Made by a program: the position numbers and the translations under genes. Below are positions 24,170 to 34,100 of a stretch of DNA of 38,439 nucleotides, piece by piece. The first letter of the stretch is position 1; every line of letters starts with the position of its first letter. Source of the stretch: a virus. Below the pieces are notes generated by a model. That model had not been told where the DNA came from. It saw only the letters and a list, made by a program, of their open reading frames with translations, and searched no databases. The stretch is taken from the IMG/VR virus record IMGVR_UViG_3300044985_000146, positions 1 through 38,439 of that record; one strand, written 5' to 3'.

Positions 24170-26413
24170 ATGGCCGAAGTCCCAACAATTAAGAACAAAG
24201 AAAGTCCTGACGGTGGCACCTACGCTGTAATAACCCCGGACGTACTCGGCTACAACCCTCAAGCATTTGTGGTTGCGCCAGAACCGGAGTTCAGCTTGAG
24301 CAGCTCGGATCTCGGTGTCGATATTCAAAACTCTGCGGTTGCGGCGTTCAATAAGATAGCGGTCGCTGCCGGCCCTCTCATTGGTTGCCCACCGGTACGA
24401 GATTTTGCACTGCCGAGCTTTTCTGCCAGCCCTGTTGCCCTGCCAACGCCGCCAACCGCGCCTAATCTGGAAGCGTTGCCACCGTTGTCAGACATTACGC
24501 CACCGGTGTTTACCGGCTTGGGGTATCAGCCGCAGCAGTTTGATGGCGTTGCACCGGCCACACCATCCTTCCCGGTATCACCCGACGCGCCAGCGCTGAA
24601 TGAAATTACTGCGTTTGCGCTGGACGATACGCCGATCCTGGGTGGCAACGATCCCAACATCATATTTCCAACGCCGCCCGAGGATTTCAGCGGCATCATC
24701 CCGGCCAACCCATTGCTGGCCGATCCTCTGGTGCCGGCGACCCCGGACGATACGCTGCCACAGGCACCGGCGCTCGAGACAATCGTGCTGCCAACGGCAC
24801 CGAATATCTTTATCCCATCTTTTCTGGCAACGCTGGCTGATGGGCCAATTGCGCCTACCGACACGTTTAGCTACAACGATGTGCCGTACACCGCTACCTT
24901 GCTGACGGATCTTGAGGACAAGCTAGAGTTCTTCTTGTCTGATACCGCGCTCGGCCTTGAGGCTGATATCTGGCAGGCCATTTGGGAACGCGCTACTGAG
25001 CGTGAGGACTTTCTGGCAATCAAGGCGCGGGATGAAAGCAGCATTGAGTTTGCCGCTCGCGGATTCTCGCTGCCACCTGGCGCACAGGTCGCCCGCGATC
25101 AGGAAATCATTCAGGGCAACCGGGATATGTCGGCCAGCCTTAGCCGCGAGCAGGCAATTGAGGAAGCACGGCTTGAGGTTGAGCAAGTTCGCTTCGGCAT
25201 CACCAGCACCATCGAGCTGCAGATAGCCCTGATTCGCAACCATAGCGACATTCAGGCCCGCGCACTGGACGTTGCCCGCCTCACCGTGGAGCTGCCGCAA
25301 GCGTTGTTCCGGGCGCAAATTGACGCACACAACGCTGAAATAGCGGCCTACCGGGTCGAGGTTGAGATATTCAATGTGCTGCTGCAGGCCGAGATCACCA
25401 AGATCGACATATTCAAGACGGAGATCGAGGCGCAAGGGCTGATCAATCAGATCAACGCAACGAAAATCGCTAATTACCGGGCGCAGATTGATGCCGTGAT
25501 TGCCACTTTCGATCTATACAAGGCGCAGCTTGAGACTGGCCGCTTTGTGTTGGATCAGAACCGCATTAAGCTGGAAGAATTTCAGGCGCTTATCGCAGCT
25601 TTCGAGGCCGAGTCCAGAGTGCTGGTAGCCAATGCCAATATCTATGAATCAAAGGTCATGGCTGAGCGGATCAAGGTTGACGTTAGAAAAACCGAAGTCG
25701 ATGCTTTCTCGGCCCAGGTTGGCGCGTTTGCCGCAGTCCACGATGCCAAAGGCAACAGCAAACGACAGGAAATCGACGTTGAGCGTTTCAAGATCGAGAG
25801 TTTCACCGCCGAGATATCTGCCGTGCAGTCACAGATCACAGCGCTGACTGCCGAGCTGACTGCTGACGTTGAAGTATTCAATTCGTTCATCGCTAAATTT
25901 AGCGCTGAGACTGATGCGGAGGCCCGCCGGGTTACGGCAGACACCGGCATATTCGGCAGCGAGATCGAGGCTTTCAGTGCTACCTCACGCCGCGACACTG
26001 ATCTGGCGACCGCCACTGCTGCGAGGTCGCAGGCCACAGCGAGCCTGTTCACCGCCGAGGTCACAGCCTTTGGTGCCGAAGCACTGGCAAACACAGCGGT
26101 CTTTGAGGCCGAGGTCGGTCGCTATGGTCAGGATATTGGCGGCTACGGTGCGCGAGTGACTCGGGATCTTGGTGAGGCAAGAATATGTGCCGACCAGCTC
26201 ACGGCGCAGTTACAATTGTTGCAGGAACAGATTATTGCCGAGGCCAGAATTGCCGGTCAGATCGCGGCAGCTCAAATCTCGCAATTCTCCAGAAGCGTCG
26301 TGACTTCACATTCCAGCTCTAGTTCACAAAACACCAGCACGACTGGAATTACCAACTCTGGCGGGCAGGCGGTTGATAACTTCAACTATGCCTGTGACTG
26401 CCCCGCTGCTTAG
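24170..26413 (+). CDS. Pro-rich plus coiled-coil virion protein (ejection protein candidate)
   Basis: The 747-residue product has two clear parts. Residues about 70-235 are proline-rich and repeat a P-x-x-P-x-L-x-x-(I/L) pattern (ALPTPPTAPNLEALPPLSDI; VPATPDDTLPQAPALETIVL). Residues about 250-705 are one long helical region with 11-residue-like periodicity (VARLTVELPQALFRAQIDAH; FQALIAAFEAESRVLVANAN; RQEIDVERFKIESFTAEISA). A Ser-rich end with two cysteines follows. A TTG 24 bases upstream is in frame, but ATG 24170, with GAGGG at 24160-24164, is preferred. Long helical proteins next to internal virion genes are often ejected or internal core proteins. Here that is inference. Confidence 0.6.
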   Translation: MAEVPTIKNKESPDGGTYAVITPDVLGYNPQAFVVAPEPEFSLSSSDLGVDIQNSAVAAFNKIAVAAGPLIGCPPVRDFALPSFSASPVALPTPPTAPNLEALPPLSDITPPVFTGLGYQPQQFDGVAPATPSFPVSPDAPALNEITAFALDDTPILGGNDPNIIFPTPPEDFSGIIPANPLLADPLVPATPDDTLPQAPALETIVLPTAPNIFIPSFLATLADGPIAPTDTFSYNDVPYTATLLTDLEDKLEFFLSDTALGLEADIWQAIWERATEREDFLAIKARDESSIEFAARGFSLPPGAQVARDQEIIQGNRDMSASLSREQAIEEARLEVEQVRFGITSTIELQIALIRNHSDIQARALDVARLTVELPQALFRAQIDAHNAEIAAYRVEVEIFNVLLQAEITKIDIFKTEIEAQGLINQINATKIANYRAQIDAVIATFDLYKAQLETGRFVLDQNRIKLEEFQALIAAFEAESRVLVANANIYESKVMAERIKVDVRKTEVDAFSAQVGAFAAVHDAKGNSKRQEIDVERFKIESFTAEISAVQSQITALTAELTADVEVFNSFIAKFSAETDAEARRVTADTGIFGSEIEAFSATSRRDTDLATATAARSQATASLFTAEVTAFGAEALANTAVFEAEVGRYGQDIGGYGARVTRDLGEARICADQLTAQLQLLQEQIIAEARIAGQIAAAQISQFSRSVVTSHSSSSSQNTSTTGITNSGGQAVDNFNYACDCPAA

Positions 26414-26424
26414 AGGTAGTCTTT

Positions 26425-28185
26425 ATGGCTAATGACAACCTACAGAATTTAACCCCGGAAGAATGGGCCTTACTTGAAGATGAGCTTCGGGTAGTAGCTG
26501 GCCCGCCCTTGACCGAAGAACAGCTTGCGCCAAGGCCGCCGCCTGATATACCGGGACCACCGACCGTACAGGACGCCGCGCGTAGCAAGCAAGTTCGCGT
26601 AGACACTGCGCGGCAAATGCTCGGTGAACTTGACGGTAGCGAAACACCTGAGTTCTTGGCAAAACTGAAATTAGAGGCCGGCTTTGCTTCTGAAAATGCC
26701 AGCGCACCGGCCAATGATGCGTCTGGTTTTACCCCTGTCTCACGGACTCCCTCGCCAGATGGGTTCGCCCTGCCCGAGCGTGGTGGTGGTGTGCCTACGA
26801 TGGCTGACGTAGAACGTGCAGCCAGAGGCTTGACAGCCGGGCAGCCCGACCCCGAGGCAGAGTTTTTTGATATTCCGCAAGATCCTCAGTTTGACAACCC
26901 ACTTATGGATGCGCCACCTGTTGTTGGAGATATGCCAATCAGCGGTGGCGGGCCAATGGAATATCTGCGTGACTTCGGGCGTGAGGCGGGCGAACAATTC
27001 AGTCAGTTTGGCACTGATGTTGACCGTGGCTTGACCTCTCTTTTCCCAAATCTTACAGAGGAAATGGCGGTTACTAATGACGCGGTGCCGGCTGCCTTTG
27101 AAGGCTACGCTGATGCTGACGCTGCCGGGCGCGGGCAAATGATTGGCGAAGGTTTTATTGAAACGACCAGTGGCGCTGGCAGGGAACTGATGGCGCTTGG
27201 TAATGACACGTTTGGCCGACTGAATCCTTTGGTTGAAGGTGCCGCTGGCATCTACACCGGAATTTTTGGTGGTGGTGGCGGCAATCAGGCAAACGCGGCC
27301 GACGAAATAACCACAAACATTCCACCAACACCGGTGGCCGAGGAAGATCCACCGGGCAATGAGGACGTTGACGATCAGGGCAACCTGAGCAGGGCCGATG
27401 CCTCTCAGAAAGCCGCCGAGGATAATGTGGGCAAGGGCGGCGGCAAGGGCGAAGAACCCACTTCATTCAGCTATATTAGCGACGAGAACGGGGTGCAATC
27501 AGGGCCAACTACCTTTGAGGAAACGCCAACCGGCATACATATCAACAACCCCGAGCTAGAAGGGCCGCCACTCGGCGGCATGGAAATCATTCGTGGCCTC
27601 AACCGCTCGTTCCAGCCCTTCAACGAGCAGGGCCGTGTTGATCCGGACTCTGGCGAGATCCCGTTTGGCGATGATGCTTTTGAACGCATGAGAAATTCCG
27701 GTTTGAGCGCCGACCAGGCTATTGATTTGACAGGTGAGCAGGCTACGGCACAGCTCGCCGCTAATAATGCAGTGACGCAGATCAACTTACCGCAAGACGA
27801 TGGCACTACGCTGATGGGGCTCAGGATTGTCGATCCGGAAGCGGATGGCGGTATTCGCATTGTGCCAACCGATGTGCTGGTGCCGCTGACAGAAACAATG
27901 GCGATTGCCTCGGAGTCGTATGCCTCACCTGATGGTTTGGGCGGGCTGATTGAGCTTGATCGTCCGGTCTTTCTTAGGGACTCACCTGATGGCAGCGGAA
28001 TTACGCGCATACAGGTGACGCCGGGCAACGCTGGCGCATCGGCATTGCTGCTGAATGAAAAAAACCACGGCCCGTTTGCTGACTTTATGGAACAGGTGGC
28101 CGCTGGCGGCATAACGGATCCGGAAGCACAATTCAATGAGGCGCTGCTACTGTTGCAGGAATTTGTTGATAACGCAGAGCGATAA
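26425..28185 (+). CDS. Large hypothetical virion protein with Gly-rich membrane-active segment
   Basis: The 586-residue, acidic, largely disordered protein has a short helical start (LTPEEWALLEDELRVVAG) and long Pro/Gly/Asp-rich linkers. A glycine-rich hydrophobic stretch at about 249-287 (GAGRELMALGNDTFGRLNPL, EGAAGIYTGIFGGGGGN) resembles the segments in the N-terminus of the giant protein that follows. The C-terminal 200 residues look globular (DDGTTLMGLRIVDPEADGGI; TPGNAGASALLLNEKNHGPF; PEAQFNEALLLLQEFVDNAE). The start follows AGAGGTAG. It ends 2 bases before the giant gene, so they are probably coupled and may be packaged together. No named family; ejection protein is a contextual guess. 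Confidence 0.6.
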   Translation: MANDNLQNLTPEEWALLEDELRVVAGPPLTEEQLAPRPPPDIPGPPTVQDAARSKQVRVDTARQMLGELDGSETPEFLAKLKLEAGFASENASAPANDASGFTPVSRTPSPDGFALPERGGGVPTMADVERAARGLTAGQPDPEAEFFDIPQDPQFDNPLMDAPPVVGDMPISGGGPMEYLRDFGREAGEQFSQFGTDVDRGLTSLFPNLTEEMAVTNDAVPAAFEGYADADAAGRGQMIGEGFIETTSGAGRELMALGNDTFGRLNPLVEGAAGIYTGIFGGGGGNQANAADEITTNIPPTPVAEEDPPGNEDVDDQGNLSRADASQKAAEDNVGKGGGKGEEPTSFSYISDENGVQSGPTTFEETPTGIHINNPELEGPPLGGMEIIRGLNRSFQPFNEQGRVDPDSGEIPFGDDAFERMRNSGLSADQAIDLTGEQATAQLAANNAVTQINLPQDDGTTLMGLRIVDPEADGGIRIVPTDVLVPLTETMAIASESYASPDGLGGLIELDRPVFLRDSPDGSGITRIQVTPGNAGASALLLNEKNHGPFADFMEQVAAGGITDPEAQFNEALLLLQEFVDNAER

Positions 28186-28187
28186 GC

Positions 28188-31100
28188 ATGGCAACATCAG
28201 AGGATATTCTCCTTGAGTTGTTGGAAGAACAGCGCCGTAAGGAAGCCGCGGCTAAGGAAGCCAAGGCTGCCGCCACGCTGCAGGCACCGCCCGATGTAAT
28301 CAGGACGGAACGGACCCCGATTCGCACTGAACCATTGCTCTCGTCGTTGCGCCTGGCGGCACCACCAACCTCGGCGCAACCAGCTCGGGCCGCACCGCAA
28401 GCAGTTCCCACAGGACCGACAAGGCTCACTGACGATCAGCGGCAGGATGCGATTGCGCGCGTTGAGCGTAGAGGCGCTATCAGGGCAGAGGATCGTGAGC
28501 TTGCGGTGCGTAGTGCGGAAGCGGGCCGACCGCGATCTTTGCTCGGAGCATTTACTGGCGGCATCGGTGGCGTGGTTGGTGGCATACCAGAGGGCATCGA
28601 GGGGCTTGTCACTGCACCCTTTGAGGCAGCTTTCGGGGATCTCGATACACCGCCAGAAGATCGGCCGGGTCGCAGGCTTGGCGAATACATACGTCGCGGC
28701 TTCCAAGGCCCGGTCAACCCCAAATACGCCGAGGATTTCAGCACTCACCTGTCACAAGGCGCTGGCTCACTGGTGGGCTTCTTTGCCGGTTCTCTGGTTG
28801 GTCGTGCCGCTGGCCTCTATACCGGGGCCAAGGCGGCTAGTGGCTTGGGCGTTAGTGAATCGGTGGCAGCAACAATGGCGGCCCGCTCTGGTGTTCAGGC
28901 TGGTCGTGTAACTGCCGGCATCATTGGTTCGCTGACCGTAGGTGCTGACTCCATCAGGGACGCTGAGCGCAACCAGGCCGATGCGGGCGAGCGCTTCGGT
29001 GCCTTTGTCGGCGGCTTGGGTTTAGGTGCCACTGAAATGCTGACCTTTGGCGCGATCCTGAATCGACTCGACAAGGGCAGTGGTGGTTTCGTCAACCGCT
29101 GGATACAGAAATCCTTTGCCGGCAACGTGGCTGTGCAGGGTCTTTCCGGTGCGCTTGAGGAAGGTATTCAGGAGTTCGTACAGAACGCCGGCACCAATGC
29201 GATTGCCAAAGCGCTGTTCGATGCTGACCGCCAGATCATTGACGCTGGTGTGATTGAAGGATCTGAGATCGGCGGCATCCTCGGCTTCACACTGAGCGCA
29301 CTGGTCACGGCTCTTGGTGGCCGCCATGCAGCTCGCAGTATCGGTGGACTGGATATGCCACCGAGCGGGCCGGCTGAAAAATCGGAGGCGGTAGTCAGTG
29401 GTAAGCCGGTACGACCGGACGAAGAAGCGGTTTCGCTGGACTCCGTGAGCGGCGCTGAGAGCGTCCCTGCCGAGCCTTTGACCCCGGAGCAGCAGGCACA
29501 GCTAGACCTTGAGACAGAGGCGCAGGCCACAGCAGCGTCCAACGCACCGGCAGCCTTGACCCAACGCAGGGACTCACTGCAAGCCTCGCTAGAGCAGATC
29601 ACAGATCCTACCGCCCGAGTTGCGGTACAAGCCGAGCTGCGGCGCGTAGAAGCTGAGATCGTTGGCAAGAAGCCCACCAGGCGCACCCGTAAAGAGAACG
29701 CAATACTGGCGCGTACCCCACTGCTGGACGATAGCGCCGATATCGTGATCAGGAAGCTCGGCGGGCTGGATACCGAGATCGAGAGTGATTTCTCGGGCCG
29801 CCTGAAAGGCACAGATTTGGCGGGCCGCAAGAATATCCTTGGCATCCAAGTGGCCGACATTGAGCGCCCCGGATCAGGGGTAACGCTGGATCAGGTAGCC
29901 GAAACATTCCATGAACTCGGTTTTATCCCTGAGAACGATTCGCAGCTTGCCGCTGCAATCATCGAGCGCATCGAGGCCGGCGAGGTTGTTCGCAACCCGC
30001 GCAGCGCCGCCACTGAGGGTGAGCTTGAGGCCGAGGCCAAACAGCATGAGCTGGATCTCGCTGAACAGGCCGCCGATCAGAGCGAGACAGGCGAGCCGCA
30101 GTCCATCGAACAACTGACCACACGCCTTGGCGAGCTGGACGAGGATCTAGCCGAGAACATTTCTAAGAAAGACCTGTCGGACGATGCGCGAGTAGCGCTC
30201 CTGCAGGACAACATTCAACGACTTGAAGGAGAGCAAGGTGTCGAACAAGGAACTGAACCAGAAACCGGAGATCAGTCCACTGGACTGGCTGAAACAGAAC
30301 GCGAGCCTCTCGGCACGGAGCCAGAGGCCGACACCACTGGTACAGAATCCGGTGAGCTTGAATCCGGCGCAGGACAGGAACCCGGCACCGGTGAGCCTGC
30401 CAGCACCGAAACAGGGGTAGAAGTATTCCCCGAGGCTGGCTCGGAGGGTGTAGATGGCGTTGCCGATGATGGCCTAGAGGAATACCGCGCTAAGGCGACC
30501 GAGGACTTTGCCCGCGAGGGTGTATCAGACCGAGATCGCACCGTGAAGGTTGCCGCTTTACGTGCGAACGTGAGCGACGAAGCTGCCGACGCTTACGACA
30601 GCACCTATCAGGGGTTGGTTGATAAGGCAGTTGCGGATCGCCTAGAAGCGCCCGCCGAGGGGGCCGAAACTGAGGCTGATGCTGCACTGCAGCAAGGGGA
30701 AGAAGATGCAGGAACAGGGGAGGGCGGCGAAGCGGCGGAAGGCGCGGGAGCTGAAACAGGCGTTGAAGGAGCAGAGGGCGAGGGAGCTGAAACAGGCGCA
30801 GGCACCGAAACCACCACCAGCCCCGGTGAGGGCGAGGCCGATACCGACACGGATAGGGATGGCGGTACACCGGTCGCTGGTGAAACGGTAGAAACTGAAT
30901 CTGTTGTCGAGCCCGTTCCTTTGTCGGAGCTGTTTGAGTTTGCCGAGCAGGCGATTGAAGCCGAGACAAATATCCGACCAGATCAGCGGGCAGCCACAGT
31001 ACGAGCGTTGAAGGCAGCGCGTGAAGGCGATACGAGCAAACTTACCGAGTTATTTCTTCTCGATAAATCGCAAGTCCTCGACTTTGATCAATTCGAGACA

Positions 31101-34100
31101 TTTGCTGATTTCGCCGCTGACCAAAAGGAATCGCAGCAGTTCGCAATCGACAAAGTTAGCGCCGATATTCAGAGCAGGCTGCAGTCATTAGATAAGGTCA
31201 CTGACACCGAAGAAATACGGGTATTACTCCGACGCGGAACAGTTGGTAGTCCACCGAGTACGGGCCAGTTGGGTGGTCAAGAACACGGCAAGATTTACCA
31301 GTTTCCAGAGCTGTCGAATACCTTATTTGAGAAATTAAAAAGCAAGGGTGGCAAAGAAAAAATTCAAGGCGAATTGGGCCTGCTTGCCAAACTGTACGAC
31401 AAGGCTGGTTTGATTGAAGAAGCCGAGCGTTATCGTCAACGCATCGGCAAAATGACCAAGGCCGATGTGCAGAAATTACGTGCTGCCCAGGTAAAGACAG
31501 ATCGCGCCAGCGTTAAAAGTGCCATCGCTGCAGACATAGGCGCAACCTTGGGAGAGTCTCAGGACGTACAGGACAAGAACGAAAAAGAAGATATCGCCAA
31601 GGCGGTCTTTATTGCCAGCACTGACACACGCAAATCAATCTTAAATTCTCCTGCAAAGGTTCAGAAATTAGCTGGACTTTCTCAGGAAGATTTTGCTATC
31701 AAAGCGCGGGATCTGATTGACGAGTGGCTGCTCTCGGAGAAAGAAAAAGCCGGTGACGCTGGCGACTCTATACGCATGAGTGGATTGGAAACGGTAGCGG
31801 CCGAGGGGTTCTTCGACGGACTGTTCTTTGCATCGTTGCGCGTTGAGGTTGAAAAGCGCGAAAGCAGCGATAAAAAGGACAAAAAGGACACCAAAAAAGC
31901 AGAGACAAAGCGCGGCGAAAAGTTTGGTACTACCGGTGTTCGCTTACGCCGCTGGTGGGAGCAAAAAACCGAGCAGGCCAAAGATGCCGATAGCAGTAAT
32001 GCGGAACGCTTTTCAAAGGATCTAACCTCGGCCACACAACGCGCCGAGCTGTTTCCGGTTGAGCGCTTAGCGAAGGGTGGCACTCCCGGCCTGAAACGCT
32101 ACTTTGAATATCTCCGGTCTTTTATCACGCCGTTCAAGGAACGACAGCAAATTTTGGGAGATCACTTTAGTAGCTGGAACTCGTTTGACGAGAACATATC
32201 CAACATCATCACCGATGAGAATAAGGTCAAAAGAACCCGAGAAGAAGCGGTCGAGTACATTGCAACCGTCACTGACTTTGCCAAGATATTTGAAGGCGCG
32301 AAAACCATTGGCGAGGCATCCGATCTAATGGTGCGAGCGCTTGGTACGTCTGAGGAACGCACTGCGCTTGGCGACCGCATGTACAAGCTCGGCAGAAAGT
32401 CCCGCTATATCCATCGACAAACCGCGCAGACCGACTTCCATCGTACTGCTACGTTCCAAGTCACGCGCATGGTCGAGGAAGAAGATAAGCCCGACACCGA
32501 GGTTAAAGGCACCAGAGCGACCGCAATACGGCGCGAGCGTTTCGCGGTTGAGGATATGGTGCGCGAGGGTATGCCTGATGTTCGCAAGGGCAAAGACGTT
32601 GATCCGAAGCAGATACGAGACACCTTCAATTTCGGCTGGATGGGTGGCAAGGCCGATCCGATAACGATTGGTGACAACGTAACAGTCCCGCAGCAGCGGG
32701 CTCATGCCAATTCGTCTTTTGAAGCGTTTCACGATCTCGCGGCAGTCTTAAAAATACCGGTCAACGCTATCGGCCACGGCGAGCGACTTTATTACAGCAT
32801 CGGTGCGCTCGGCAGGGGCGGCCGGCACTCCGCGCACTTCGATCCGGGGCAGCCGGCTCCATTTGGCGGTGGCATTGTTGAGGCGATCAACCTGACCAAC
32901 ACCAACGGCAATGGCAGTGTTGCCCACGAATGGGCTCATTCGCTGGATCACTACCTGACGAGAACAGAGGAAGGTCGGAGGTTTATCCACGAACTGAAAA
33001 TACAGCTCGAAAACAACTTCGACATTGATCAGATAGACGGTCATATCGGCCGCACGGTAGACAGCTTGCTCGATGGCATTTCCTATTACCCAGGCAGCAA
33101 GCGAAAGGGTGGCAAGTTCAACGCCGAGCTGTTCTTGGATAGAACAATCAGAGAAATGGAGCGCGGTTTCGGCACCCACCACCTACACAAAACTAAATTT
33201 TCTGTCGAGGCTAAACGCTCTGGCAACGGTGATTACTGGAATGACCCAAAGGAACTGCTGGCCCGAGCATTTGAGTCATGGGTTTACGATGAAATTGAAG
33301 CGGAGGGCGGCGCATCTGAATATCTGGTCAATGATTGGGTGTCAGATGGCAAGGTTAAAAATCCACCATACCGCTTCACGCCATATCCCACCGACAACGA
33401 AAGATCACATTTTGCAAAACTCTTTGAGATTTTACGCGATTCATTGGTGGTCGATAAAGATGGTGCGATAACTCTCAAGGACGGTAGCGCCGAGAGAGTG
33501 AAAGAGTACCGCCTCGCCATCGTCAAGCGCCTGAAAGAAATGCGCGAGGATATGGATGGCTACATCGAACAACGAAAACTCGAAAATGAAGATAAGAAAC
33601 GAGCGGCAGAACTTGAGGCTAGGCGCAAGCGTGACGAAGAAGCGGCTGCTACTGCAGCGTCCATTGAGGAAGCGTTGGGCGGTGACACCACCGACCTTGC
33701 TGACATTAAGATGGATCAGATCCATAACCTGTCCGAAGAAGAACTGGACGAGTTGCTCGACATTATTGACGCGCAGGCAGACGAAGAAGAAGCCGACCCT
33801 CGATGGGAGGATGATCACGCCGGCGACCGACCTGACCAGCAGGATATTAGCGAGGACATAACCGGTACGCCTGATCCAATTCTTGTTGGCACTGAAAAGC
33901 TGATTAAGCGCCTGCAGCAAGTTTTCAATCGCAACGAATCACTGGATAACCCATCGTTCTTCAAGCTGGCCGATGAAGCATTTGGCGGCAGTCGCGGCGA
34001 AGGCGTCTATACCACCAAAGACGCTTACGACGCGATGGAGCTGGCGGTCAACACCAATATGCGAACGCTGTTTGAACAAGCAGACGTTAAGTATGCAGAC

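Noticed and set aside
30706-30891. Very basic +1-frame product (Lys/Arg/Pro-rich) in the first linker
   Set aside because: Its composition follows directly from shifting a Glu/Gly/Ala-coded linker by one base, including the repeated LKQA segment produced by the 17-base repeat.
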